From Cerina litoralis (GTDB lineage Bacteria > Bacteroidota > Bacteroidia > Flavobacteriales > Flavobacteriaceae): DNA of 64,000 nt. Made by a program: the position numbers and the translations under genes. Positions 18,785 to 28,266 of this stretch are shown one piece after another. Numbering within the stretch: the stretch's first letter is position 1; every line of letters starts with the position of its first letter. The stretch is taken from positions 114,561 to 178,560 of the forward strand of contig JAIRBC010000008.1 of assembly GCA_022008415.1 (NCBI GenBank). Direction: 5' to 3'. The notes below the pieces were generated by a model. That model saw only the letters and a list, made by a program, of their open reading frames with translations, did no database searches and was not told the origin of the DNA.

Positions 18785-18938
18785 GTCTTGATATTTGGGT
18801 AAATGTTTATTTTGCTTAAACACATATAAATCTACAACATATTTTATATTGTGTCGGATAAATAGCTAAAAGTCACTTACGAACAGGGTGGAATTATATT
18901 TTAAATGGTAGATATTGTGCGGACGATACGCTAATTTT

Positions 18939-20132
18939 TTAATTGTGGGATCCGTTCAGCAGTGCATGGGCCTGCCTAGCGATTTCTAGCTCTTCGTTGG
19001 TTGGTATTACTAGAATTTTGACGGAAGAGTCGCTTGTGTTAATTTCCCAGACCCCATCGGATTTGTTTCTATTTTTTGATTTGTCCAAACGGATACCCAT
19101 ATACTCCATGCCTTCACAGACCATAGCTCGTAAAACGTTGGAGTTTTCCCCAATTCCGGCGGTAAACACCAAGGCATCCAGTCCGTTCATAGCGGCAACA
19201 TAACTTCCGATATATTTCTTGATGCGGTAGGCATTCATTTGCATGGCCAATTGACAATCTTTGTTGCCCTTTTCGGCTTCACGCTGGATGTCCCTTAGAT
19301 CTCCGTGACCTGTAAGCCCCAACATACCGCTTTTTTTTAAGAGGAGCGTATTTACATCTTCCAAACTATAGCCCAGGGAATTAACAAGATAGAAAATAAG
19401 ACCGTGATCGACATCCCCGCTTCGGGTACCCATAATGAGGCCGTTAGAGGGTGTAAATCCCATACTGTGGTCTATACTTTGGCCGTTTTGTACCGCCGTG
19501 ACGCTGCAGCCGTTTCCCAAATGGAGGGTGATGATCTTGGATTCCGATTGTTTTAAGAACGCAATCGCTTTCTTGGAAACATAGTCATGGCTTATACCGT
19601 GGAACCCATATACCTGAATTCCCTTTTCAAAGAATTCATTGGGAATGGCATATTTTTTAGCCTTAGTGGAAATGGTCTGGTGAAAGGCGGTATCGAACAC
19701 GGCCACTTGTTTGGCCGAACTAAATATGTGTTCGGCCATAAGGATCCCTTCTAAATTAGCAGGATTGTGCAAGGGGGCCAACGCGCAGAGTTGCTGTATT
19801 TTGTTTTTCACTTCGGATGTTATGCGTGCTGTTCGAGAAAACGTATTGCCACCGTGGACCACCCGGTGTGCGACTATTTTGATTTCCTTGGAATCTTTGA
19901 TGACCCCTTTTTTAGGATTTAAAAGATAATCCGCTATTTTTTGTAGCCCGACTTTATGGTTTTTGATAGGTTCGGTTTCCAGAAGTTCCACAAAATCTGT
20001 CCTGTATTTAAAAATGGTATCGGAATAACCAATACGTTCCACTATTCCAGTGCATCTGATTTGCTGGGAGGGCATTTCCATCAGTTGGTATTTTATGGAA
20101 GAACTGCCCGAGTTGATAATAAGTATTTTCAT
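18939..20132 (-). CDS. ackA: Acetate kinase
   Basis: Converts acetyl phosphate and ADP to acetate and ATP (reversible), in the cytoplasm. At 397 residues it has family length. Seen are the N-terminal phosphate loop INSGSSSIKYQL, VHGGNTFSRTARIT, VFDTAFHQT, YGFHGISHDYVSKKA, LGNGCSVTAVQNGQSIDHSMGFTP and FTAGIGENS. It follows pta on the same strand with a 154-base gap that holds an inverted repeat, so the two form the usual pta-ackA overflow/acetate pathway unit. Confidence 0.97.
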   Translation of the reverse strand: MKILIINSGSSSIKYQLMEMPSQQIRCTGIVERIGYSDTIFKYRTDFVELLETEPIKNHKVGLQKIADYLLNPKKGVIKDSKEIKIVAHRVVHGGNTFSRTARITSEVKNKIQQLCALAPLHNPANLEGILMAEHIFSSAKQVAVFDTAFHQTISTKAKKYAIPNEFFEKGIQVYGFHGISHDYVSKKAIAFLKQSESKIITLHLGNGCSVTAVQNGQSIDHSMGFTPSNGLIMGTRSGDVDHGLIFYLVNSLGYSLEDVNTLLLKKSGMLGLTGHGDLRDIQREAEKGNKDCQLAMQMNAYRIKKYIGSYVAAMNGLDALVFTAGIGENSNVLRAMVCEGMEYMGIRLDKSKNRNKSDGVWEINTSDSSVKILVIPTNEELEIARQAHALLNGSHN

Positions 20133-20150
20133 TGGATTAGGTAAGTTATT

Positions 20151-20207
20151 GGTTAATAGTTAACGGTTAACAAGGTGAAAGCTACGATTAACAAATAACT
20201 ATTAACC
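20151..20207. repeat. Inverted repeat between pta and ackA
   Basis: ggttaatagtta (20151-20162) and taactattaacc (20196-20207) are perfect 12-base inverted copies separated by 33 bases. No T run follows. It could form a weak hairpin in the pta-ackA message, moderating ackA, or be a copy of a dispersed A+T-rich repeat. Confidence 0.5.
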
Positions 20208-20286
20208 GTTTTACGATAATCGGCCCCTTATCTGATTTTTTGACCTCGTACGTCGATTTAAAGGTCCTATCTTGGCGTTTGCCCAT

Positions 20287-22377
20287 CTAAATCCCCTGCG
20301 CCTGTATGGCCGTAATAATGACGGTATTGTATATATCTTCAACTGTACACCCACGGCTCAAATCGTTCACGGGTTTGTTGAGTCCCTGTAGCATTGGGCC
20401 AATGGCCAAGGCCCCGGTTTCCCGCTGAACGGCTTTGTAGGTATTGTTCCCTGTATTCAGGTCTGGGAAGATAAAAACACTGGCCTTTCCTGCAACCTTG
20501 GAATCCGGCAATTTGTTTTTTGCCACTTGTATATCCACTGCCGCATCGTACTGGATGGGACCTTCCACTTTTAGATCAGGTCTTTTTTCCCTTACCAATT
20601 GGGTGGCCATCCTTACCCGATCAACATCGGCACCGGCACCAGAGCTACCAGAGGAGTACGAGAGCATGGCAATCCGGGGCTCTATTCCAAACGCTTCGCT
20701 CGTAGAAGCGGACGAGATGGCAATCTCCGCCAGCTGTTCTGCCGTGGGATTCGGATTGATGGCGCAATCCCCAAAAATGGACACGCGATTGTCCAGGCAC
20801 ATAAAAAAGACAGAGGATACAACCGATACTTCAGGCCGGGTTTTTATAAATTGCAAAGCGGGCATAATCGTATGCTGGGTGGTATGAACGGCTCCCGATA
20901 CCATCCCGTCGGCATGCCCTTTGTAGACCATCATGGTGCCAAAGTAGGATACGTCTTCCATCAGATCACGTGCCATGGCCAGGTTTACGTTCTTGTGTTT
21001 GCGCAATTCATAAAGCGTAAGGGCATAGTCCTCAAAATTATCGGATTCCGTTGGGTCTATGATATGGATTTTGTTCATATCCAAGGCAAGATCTAATTGG
21101 ATTATTTTAGATTCTATTTTCTCTCGATTACCCAATAAAGTAAGTTCTACTACTTGGGTTGCCGTCAATTGTTGGACAGCGGTAAGGATGCGATCGTCCG
21201 TACCTTCAGGGAGTACAATGTGCTTTTTATTGGAAAGGGCTCGTTGATAAAGTTTATACAGGAACATGCGTGGTGTAATGCCCTTGGCCTTAAACGTTAT
21301 CAGGCGTTCTTCCAGTTCTTTGATAGGTATAAATTTTTCAAAATCCTGAATCGAGGTCGTTATTTTCAACTTGTTTTCGGCATAAACCTTGGGTTTTATA
21401 GATCCTATCCTATTGGTGATAGAAAAAGTGCCCCCTTCTACCGAAATTATCGGGATTACTTCCGAAAGCCCTTCTATCAAACTAAGGATCGAATCCTCTG
21501 GGATGAGTCCGCCCGTTAGTATAATTCCGGAAATGGACGGGTAGTTGGCAGAAATGTTGGCTTGTAGTGCCCCAAGAATGATATCTGCACGATCCCCTGG
21601 GGTTATGACCAAACTGTTCTCCTTTAGATGGATCAGATAATTGCGCAACTGCATCGCCCCCACGCTATAAGCTCCCGCTGGATTGTTGATATAGGATTCC
21701 CCAAACAGGATATTGCCATTTAAATTCTCCATAATCTCCTTTACCGTAGGATTGGCCAAGAAAGGATTTAGAGGAATGGCCCCGACCAATACTTCCGGGG
21801 GAAATTTATTTTTAAGACCGGTTATTACCGAAGGTGTATTTTCTGGCTGTACCTTATTGGCCACGACCAGAAGGACCTCGACTCCTTTTTCCATAAAGGA
21901 ATCGTAGGCCATATAGAGGTTGCCGACAAGTTCCTCCAACGATTTGCCAACGCCCCCGGCAATTATTAATGCCGGGATGCCGAGATTTTTTGCGATCAGT
22001 ACGTTGATGTCCCATTCCATGATCGAGCCTTCGCCAGAAAAATCCGTGCCTTCCACAAGGATAAAATCGAAACGGTCTTCAATAGCTTTGTATTTTGATA
22101 TGATGGTGGCGAGAATTTCGTCGTCCTTGTTCAAGTTTTTTTGTCGGACTATTTCACTTCGGGTATAAGCATAGGCCTCCCCAAACTTTAACTTTAACTC
22201 AAAATGGGTAATCAAGGTTCTAATGTGATTGTCTACGCCATTCCCCTTATCGTCTATAATGGGCCTAAAATAACCGACTTTGGCCGTTTTGCCTAACAGT
22301 AAGTGCATAAGCCCTAATGAAATAATAGATTTGCCACTATTGGGTTCGGTTGTGGCAATATAGATGGCTTTGTTCAT
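20287..22377 (-). CDS. pta: Phosphate acetyltransferase, long form
   Basis: Interconverts acetyl-CoA and acetyl phosphate. The 696-residue long form has an N-terminal P-loop, dethiobiotin-synthetase-like domain (TTEPNSGKSIISLGLMHLL), a central DRTGG domain (about 215-325) and the C-terminal catalytic PTA_PTB domain (from about 370: KHIVLPEGTDDRILTAV, ISSASTSEAFGIEPRIAMLSYSSGSSG, VEGPIQYDAAVD). It is upstream of ackA on the same strand. The extra N-terminal domains are regulatory in the enteric enzymes; that role is transferred by family here. Confidence 0.97.
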   Translation of the reverse strand: MNKAIYIATTEPNSGKSIISLGLMHLLLGKTAKVGYFRPIIDDKGNGVDNHIRTLITHFELKLKFGEAYAYTRSEIVRQKNLNKDDEILATIISKYKAIEDRFDFILVEGTDFSGEGSIMEWDINVLIAKNLGIPALIIAGGVGKSLEELVGNLYMAYDSFMEKGVEVLLVVANKVQPENTPSVITGLKNKFPPEVLVGAIPLNPFLANPTVKEIMENLNGNILFGESYINNPAGAYSVGAMQLRNYLIHLKENSLVITPGDRADIILGALQANISANYPSISGIILTGGLIPEDSILSLIEGLSEVIPIISVEGGTFSITNRIGSIKPKVYAENKLKITTSIQDFEKFIPIKELEERLITFKAKGITPRMFLYKLYQRALSNKKHIVLPEGTDDRILTAVQQLTATQVVELTLLGNREKIESKIIQLDLALDMNKIHIIDPTESDNFEDYALTLYELRKHKNVNLAMARDLMEDVSYFGTMMVYKGHADGMVSGAVHTTQHTIMPALQFIKTRPEVSVVSSVFFMCLDNRVSIFGDCAINPNPTAEQLAEIAISSASTSEAFGIEPRIAMLSYSSGSSGAGADVDRVRMATQLVREKRPDLKVEGPIQYDAAVDIQVAKNKLPDSKVAGKASVFIFPDLNTGNNTYKAVQRETGALAIGPMLQGLNKPVNDLSRGCTVEDIYNTVIITAIQAQGI

Positions 22378-22582
22378 GAATGGGAAAGTTTAACGGTTTT
22401 GAAAAAAGCTAAAATTATTCGAAAAGTATATGGACTTGAATTGTTCAAGACTACATACTATTTCAATAGAAGCCATAAAATTAAGGGATTTCACTCGCAC
22501 TTTAGTAGAAACAAGCCTTCATTATGGAAACAATTTGTATCTTGGAAAATAAATTTAATAGTAATAAATAACGACTATAGAA

Positions 22583-23689
22583 ATGGGGTCACGCAGGGAT
22601 TTTGTACATAAACTTACAGTATCGGCCGTTGGTTTACCGGTATTGGGCTATTCGACCAGCCTTGAAAATTACTTGCCAACTTTTAATAGCGCTGCCCAGT
22701 TACGGGTGGCCATAATGGGCCTCGGCGGTTATGGCACAAGGGTCGCCAATGCTATGGAATCCTGCAAGCGGGCCAAATTGGTGGGAGTAATCAGTGGTAC
22801 ACCGTCAAAAATCAAGACCTGGCAGAGTAAATATGGGATTCCCGAAAAGAATTGCTATAACTATGAAAATTTTGACAAGATCAAGGACAATCCGGACATA
22901 GACGCGGTCTATGTCATCACCCCCAATGGCCTGCACCACGATCAGGTAATCCGCGTTGCCAGGGCGGGCAAACACGTGATCTGTGAAAAACCAATGGCTA
23001 TCAACGCTGCGGAAGGCGAGGAAATGGTTAAAGCCTGTAAGGACGCAGGGGTTAATTTGTTGGTCGGCTATAGAATGCATTTTGAGCCAAGGACTTTGGA
23101 GGTTGTCAATATGAGACGGAATGGGGAGTTTGGAAAAATTATGTTCTTTCAGGGGCTGTCGGGATTTACTATTGGTAATCCCGACCAGTGGCGATTGGAT
23201 AAAAAACTTGCCGGTGGGGGAGCTATGATGGATATTGGAATTTATTCCATCAACGGGGCCCGTTATATGGTTGGGGAGGAGCCCATTTGGGTAACGGCCC
23301 AAGAGACTAAGAATGATCCGGTCAAATTTAAAGAGGGTGTGGATGAGACCATTCAGTTTCAATTGGGCTTCCCCAGTGGGGCGGTAGCCTCATGCCTATC
23401 GACCTATGCCATGAACTACTTAGACCGTTTTTTTCTGAACGGAAAGGATGGCTTTGCCGAAATGCAACCTTCCACGGGGTATGGCCCGATCGAGGGACGT
23501 ACAAATAAAGGCCCATTAACGGCGCCTATCGTTACGCACCAAACGGTTCAAATGGATGCCATGGCAGGGATAATTTTGAACGGTGAAAAGCCTCCTATTC
23601 CGGTCGATGGGGAAGAAGGCGTCAAAGATCTAAAGATTATCGATGCAATTTATGAGGCCGTTAAGATTAATGGTAGGGTAATATTATGA
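22583..23689 (+). CDS. Gfo/Idh/MocA-family oxidoreductase with Tat signal
   Basis: A 368-residue NAD(P)-dependent sugar oxidoreductase-like protein. A twin-arginine start (GSRRDFVHKLTVSAVGLPVLG) sends it to the periplasm folded. The Rossmann loop is AIMGLGGYGTRVANAM, followed by VYVITPNGLHHDQVIRVARAGKHVICEKPMA, whose EKP lysine is the family's catalytic/cofactor residue, and GGGAMMDIGIYSING in the C-terminal substrate domain. Exported members usually keep NADP(H) tightly bound. The substrate is unknown. Its 3' end is 17 bases from the convergent symporter stop. Confidence 0.9.
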   Translation: MGSRRDFVHKLTVSAVGLPVLGYSTSLENYLPTFNSAAQLRVAIMGLGGYGTRVANAMESCKRAKLVGVISGTPSKIKTWQSKYGIPEKNCYNYENFDKIKDNPDIDAVYVITPNGLHHDQVIRVARAGKHVICEKPMAINAAEGEEMVKACKDAGVNLLVGYRMHFEPRTLEVVNMRRNGEFGKIMFFQGLSGFTIGNPDQWRLDKKLAGGGAMMDIGIYSINGARYMVGEEPIWVTAQETKNDPVKFKEGVDETIQFQLGFPSGAVASCLSTYAMNYLDRFFLNGKDGFAEMQPSTGYGPIEGRTNKGPLTAPIVTHQTVQMDAMAGIILNGEKPPIPVDGEEGVKDLKIIDAIYEAVKINGRVIL

Positions 23690-23706
23690 GTACTGAGTAC
23701 TGATTA

Positions 23707-25179
23707 CTAGGTACTAACTACTCCTTTTTTCCTGATCAATAACAACCCAATAAAGGTCAATAGTCCATTGATTGGCAATAACTCATAACCTACCTCATAA
23801 CCGCCCAAACTCTCCGGGGGAATGTTCGCCATGCCCATCATAATCAAAACCGAGGTTAACGCTACTACCCATACATAGGTATCCTTGATTTGATATTTGG
23901 TAAAAATACCAAAGGCAAATAGCCCCAACAGGGGGCCATACGTGAAGGTAGCTACCGTGAGCAATCCATCTATCACGTTTCTATCCAGAATATATCTAAA
24001 CGCTATGATAACCAATATCAGCAAAACGCTCATTCCTATATGGGTCTTTTTCCGTAATATTTTTTGATTGGCGACCTCCTTTTTTTCAATCCCTAAAAAA
24101 TCTACGCAAAAGGAAGTGGTCAGAGAGGTCAGGGCACTATCGGCACTACTGTAGGCCGCCGCTACAAGCCCTAACATAAAGGTTACCGCCACTACCATGC
24201 CCAGACCACTATTTAAGGCAATTTCTGGAAAAAGAAGATCTGCTTTTGGGGTACCATCCATCAAGGGAGTGGCAATGTTAAACCTGTCGGCATAAATAAA
24301 CAGTAGGGCCCCGAGTAGCAGAAATATAAAATTGACCGCTATCAAGACCAAGCTAAAGGATACCATATTTTTTTGGGCGTCCTTGAGGGACCTGCAGGTA
24401 AGGTTCTTTTGCATCATGTCTTGATCCAGTCCAGTCATACAGATGGTAATGAACATGCCACCAAAGAAGGATTTAATAAAATTGTTCTTGGCAAAAAAAT
24501 CGTCAATGACAAAAACCTTACTGTATTCCTTTAACTCGTCGGAGGCCAAAAATTCCGTAAAGTTCCACCCCAGTTTTTGATTGATAAAATAAATGGAAAG
24601 GCCCAATGAAGTCAGCATGAACAGGGTTTGAAGCGTATCGGTCCACACAATGGTCTTAATGCCTCCCCTAAACGTATAGATCCAAATAAGAAGAATGGAT
24701 AGGATAACGGTGACCTCAAAGGGTACGTTCCATGCATCAAACACAAATTGTTGTAAGACCATGGCCACTAAGAACAGGCGGAACGAAGCTCCTAGGACCC
24801 GGGAAATAAAGAAGAAGAACGCCCCCGTCTTATAACTGACGATGCCAAAACGCCGTTCCAAATATTGGTAGATCGAAGTTACGTTCAGACTATAGTAAAT
24901 GGGCATAAGTACATAGGCAATGACGAAATAGCCTACTAAATATCCGAATACCACCTGCATATAACTAAACTGGGACGACTCTACCCATCCCGGTACCGAG
25001 ATAAAAGTAACCCCGGACAAGGAGGCCCCTACCATCCCAAAAGCCACCAAAAACCAAGGGGATTGTTTGCCCGCCTTAAAGAAATCGGCATTGGAATCGT
25101 TTTTTCCGGTAAAGTAGGAGATGGTCAAAAGCAGTAAAAAATAGCCCCCGATCAAGAAAAGTATATGCGTAGCCGTCAT
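23707..25179 (-). CDS. Sodium:solute symporter (SSS family)
   Basis: A 490-residue inner-membrane transporter with about 13 hydrophobic segments. The family's sodium-site region appears near the N-terminus ([25 protein letters not shown]), with [31 protein letters not shown] later. SSS proteins couple Na+ entry to uptake of sugars, sialic acids or organic acids. It is divergent from the sugar-acid cluster that starts at 25401 and could import the sugar or uronate that cluster breaks down; that is inferred from position only. The Na+ gradient would be provided by NQR. Confidence 0.93.
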   Translation of the reverse strand: MTATHILFLIGGYFLLLLTISYFTGKNDSNADFFKAGKQSPWFLVAFGMVGASLSGVTFISVPGWVESSQFSYMQVVFGYLVGYFVIAYVLMPIYYSLNVTSIYQYLERRFGIVSYKTGAFFFFISRVLGASFRLFLVAMVLQQFVFDAWNVPFEVTVILSILLIWIYTFRGGIKTIVWTDTLQTLFMLTSLGLSIYFINQKLGWNFTEFLASDELKEYSKVFVIDDFFAKNNFIKSFFGGMFITICMTGLDQDMMQKNLTCRSLKDAQKNMVSFSLVLIAVNFIFLLLGALLFIYADRFNIATPLMDGTPKADLLFPEIALNSGLGMVVAVTFMLGLVAAAYSSADSALTSLTTSFCVDFLGIEKKEVANQKILRKKTHIGMSVLLILVIIAFRYILDRNVIDGLLTVATFTYGPLLGLFAFGIFTKYQIKDTYVWVVALTSVLIMMGMANIPPESLGGYEVGYELLPINGLLTFIGLLLIRKKGVVST

Positions 25180-25400
25180 AGTTTGGTTTTGTTAAGGCGA
25201 CAATGTACAAAAGTTAATGGATAACCGAAATTGGTCCCTACGTATTTTTGATTAAAAGCGTGCAGTCGCCTTTTGGATAAAATAGTTTTTGGTATTTTTA
25301 CAAGTTTACGAACACCTACAATTTAGATGCAACCAACACGATGGGAGTACACAACAAAAATCCCGAACCACTTCTATGGGTGACCGATAAAAATATATAA

Positions 25401-26414
25401 ATGAAATACATTGTTTGTGAAAAACCGGGGAAATTCTTGATCGGGGAAAGGGACATCCCAGTTAGGAAAGATAACGAGGCGCTAATACGGGTCAAGAAAG
25501 TGGGTATTTGCGGTACCGACCTGCATGCCTATGCCGGGAATCAGGCCTTCTTTACCTACCCCAGGATCTTGGGCCACGAATTGGCTACAATAATCACAGG
25601 GATAGGCGAGAACGACAAGGGACTCCATATCGGTGATAATGTGGTGGTCATGCCATATGTAAGTTGTAAAAAGTGTGTGGCGTGCCGTAACGGAAAGACC
25701 AACTGTTGCACGGACATCCAAGTCTTGGGAGTACATACCGATGGTGGAATGCAGGAGCAAATTACCGTGCCCATAGATATTCTGATCCCCGCTCAGCAAC
25801 TTTCGGACGAACAGATGGCGGTAGTGGAGCCTTTGGCGATCGGCGCACACGCTATTAGAAGGGCCCTATTGCAACGTGGGGAGACGATCGTAGTCGTCGG
25901 GTGCGGACCCATTGGTATCGGAATTATGAAACTTGCCCAATTGGCTGGAGCAAAGGTTGTAGCAGTGGATGTTAACCGGCAGCGCTTGGAATATGCGAAA
26001 ACGAATTTCGGCGTAGATCACGCGGTTTTGGCCGACGAAAATGCGGTAGCCCGTGTTTCCGAGATTACTCAAGGCGATCTTGCCACTGCCGTATTCGATG
26101 CAACCGGAAACAAAGGGGCACTGGAAACGGGCATAAAATATATGTCTCACGGGGGAAGATATGTGCTGGTGGGACTGTCTAAAGGTGACCTTACCTTCCC
26201 GCATCCGGTAATTCACTCAAAGGAAACGACCTTGATTTGTAGTAGAAATGCTACGTTGGAAGATTTTGAGCAGGTAATCGATATCTTGAAAAGAGGAAGA
26301 TTTCCAACGCATTCTTTTATAACACATACCGTGGGTTTTAAGGAAATGATTGCTAATTTTGATAGCTGGTTAGATCCTAAAGCCGGCGTAATAAAAGCCA
26401 TAGTGGATTTTTAA
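25401..26414 (+). CDS. Zinc-dependent medium-chain alcohol/sugar-acid dehydrogenase
   Basis: A 337-residue MDR enzyme. Catalytic zinc residues are in GICGTDLHAYAG and GHELATII, and the structural zinc is bound by four cysteines in CKKCVACRNGKTNCC. The NAD loop is VVVGCGPIGIGIMKLAQLAGA. It resembles the YjmD/galactitol-phosphate and L-galactonate dehydrogenase branch. As the first gene of the plus-strand sugar-acid cluster, a likely job is oxidation of a keto-deoxy acid (for example 2-keto-3-deoxy-L-fuconate) or of a hexonate. Which one cannot be decided from sequence. Confidence 0.88.
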   Translation: MKYIVCEKPGKFLIGERDIPVRKDNEALIRVKKVGICGTDLHAYAGNQAFFTYPRILGHELATIITGIGENDKGLHIGDNVVVMPYVSCKKCVACRNGKTNCCTDIQVLGVHTDGGMQEQITVPIDILIPAQQLSDEQMAVVEPLAIGAHAIRRALLQRGETIVVVGCGPIGIGIMKLAQLAGAKVVAVDVNRQRLEYAKTNFGVDHAVLADENAVARVSEITQGDLATAVFDATGNKGALETGIKYMSHGGRYVLVGLSKGDLTFPHPVIHSKETTLICSRNATLEDFEQVIDILKRGRFPTHSFITHTVGFKEMIANFDSWLDPKAGVIKAIVDF

Positions 26415-26479
26415 AAATCTTCAGGCTAAATAAAATCTGATAAAAACCAGTTCATAACAAAAAAAGTCAAAAAAAATTA

Positions 26480-28132
26480 ATGAGCGATAAATATCTGCAA
26501 ATTCATCCCGACGATAACGTCCTGGCGGCGCTACGTAATTTATACAAGGGAGATAAGGTAAAACACAACGGGGGAGAATTCGTCCTGGCGACAGATACGC
26601 GTGCCAAACATAAATTCGCCAACCGCGACCTTGCGGTAGGGGAATCCATAATTATGTACGGAACTTTGGTAGGGAAGGCGGTAAGCCCCATTTCGAAGGG
26701 CGAAACCATTACTACGGATAATGTGGTGCACGCATCGGCATCGTATGGGGTAGGGAGCGAGAGGTCAACCTGGACGGCCCCGGATGTCACAAAATGGAAG
26801 GGTCGTACCTTTATGGGGTACCATCGCGCGGACGGCGGCGTTGGTACCGCCAATTATTGGTTGGTCATTCCTATGGTATTCTGCGAGAATAGAAATGTGG
26901 AAGTGATGCGGTCGGCCTTGCTAAAATCCTTGGGCTACGATACCAACAGTGATTTTATTGTGGATACGGAAACCTTGGTCCGACAATATAGGAGCGGGGC
27001 CGACGAGACTGAGCTGTTGGGCTCGGATTTGATAAAGACCGCAGCCCAGATAAAACAAGATCGTATTTTCCCCAATGTGGATGGGATAAGGTTCCTAAAC
27101 CACGACGGAGGATGTGGTTGCGATCGTGGTGATTCCGATGCCCTTTGCCACCTATTGGCGGGCTATGTCACAAATCCTAACGTGGCCGGGGCCACGATTC
27201 TAAGCCTTGGTTGTCAAAACGCCCAGTTTAAAATTATGGAGGAAGCCATTATGGAACGGGACCCCGATTTTTCCAAACCTCTGTACGTACTGGAACAGCA
27301 AAAAAGCAAGAGCGAACGACATTTTATTGAGGAAGCCGTAAAGAAGACCTTCTTAGGATTGATAGAAGCCAATAAACTCGAGCGACAACCCGCTCCCCTT
27401 AGTAAATTGGTAATGGGATTGGAATGTGGCGGATCAGACGGGTTTTCGGGGATTTCAGCCAATCCGGTACTGGGCTACGCATCCGATCTATTGGTGGCAT
27501 TGGGGGGAACGACTATTTTGTCGGAATTTCCCGAACTGAACGGGGTAGAGCAAGAATTGATCAATCGTTGCAAGACAAAGGAGAGTGCGGAAAAATTCTC
27601 TGAATTGATGCGAGCCTACTCCGCCAGGGCAACGGCCGTGGGCTCGGGTTTTGAAAACAATCCTTCCCCCGGAAATATCAAGGACGGACTTATCACCGAT
27701 GCCATGAAGTCGGCCGGGGCCGCAAAAAAGGGAGGTACTTCCCTGGTCGAGGACGTTTTGGAGTATACGGAGAAGTCTACCAAAAAGGGACTGAACCTGT
27801 TGTGTACCCCTGGCAACGATGTGGAAAGCACAACCGGTTTGGCCGGGTCCGGGAGCAACGTTATTTGTTTTACAACAGGTTTGGGCACGCCTACTGGAAA
27901 TCCCGTGGCCCCGGTGATAAAAATATCCAGCAACAACGCACTTAATAAACGAATGAAGGATATCATCGATTTTAATACCGGGACGATCATCACGGGAGAG
28001 GATACGATAGAGACCAAGGGAGCGGAACTGTTGGAGTATATTATCCAAGTGGCCAACGGGGAAACCGTCCCAGCGGCGGTTAGACTGGGACAGGAGGATT
28101 TTATCCCATGGAAACGAGGAATATCGTTGTAG
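26480..28132 (+). CDS. UxaA-family sugar-acid dehydratase (altronate / L-fuconate dehydratase type)
   Basis: 550 residues with the two-part UxaA layout: an N-terminal SAF-like domain (about 1-95) and a C-terminal catalytic part (from about 110: GYHRADGGVGTANYWLVIP, the cysteine motif NHDGGCGCDRGD, GLECGGSDGFSGISANP, LLCTPGNDVESTTGLAGSGSNVICFTTG). Members remove water from altronate, galactarate or related acids to give 2-keto-3-deoxy products. In this cluster, next to lactonase and L-fucose dehydrogenase homologues, an L-fuconate or similar 6-deoxy acid is an alternative to altronate. The presence of a UxaB homologue next door keeps the altronate option open, so no gene symbol is given. Confidence 0.9.
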   Translation: MSDKYLQIHPDDNVLAALRNLYKGDKVKHNGGEFVLATDTRAKHKFANRDLAVGESIIMYGTLVGKAVSPISKGETITTDNVVHASASYGVGSERSTWTAPDVTKWKGRTFMGYHRADGGVGTANYWLVIPMVFCENRNVEVMRSALLKSLGYDTNSDFIVDTETLVRQYRSGADETELLGSDLIKTAAQIKQDRIFPNVDGIRFLNHDGGCGCDRGDSDALCHLLAGYVTNPNVAGATILSLGCQNAQFKIMEEAIMERDPDFSKPLYVLEQQKSKSERHFIEEAVKKTFLGLIEANKLERQPAPLSKLVMGLECGGSDGFSGISANPVLGYASDLLVALGGTTILSEFPELNGVEQELINRCKTKESAEKFSELMRAYSARATAVGSGFENNPSPGNIKDGLITDAMKSAGAAKKGGTSLVEDVLEYTEKSTKKGLNLLCTPGNDVESTTGLAGSGSNVICFTTGLGTPTGNPVAPVIKISSNNALNKRMKDIIDFNTGTIITGEDTIETKGAELLEYIIQVANGETVPAAVRLGQEDFIPWKRGISL

Positions 28133-28266
28133 GCCTAGGCTCTTTGAACGCCTTATACGTGACGAAGACGATGCCCAAAAGAGAATTTAATTTATGGTAA
28201 GGACGGTTAACAAACGAAAGGGGTAGTTCGCTTAAGCCTTTAAATGGAATCCTGACAGAAAAATAT

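Noticed and set aside
20444..22168. Several plus-strand frames across the pta gene
   Set aside because: They are opposite-strand shadows of pta; no start signals or domain motifs.
23691..23721. gtact-rich direct repeats between the Gfo/Idh/MocA and symporter genes
   Set aside because: A short run of agtactg/ggtact words in a 17-base convergent gap; too small and imperfect to call an element.
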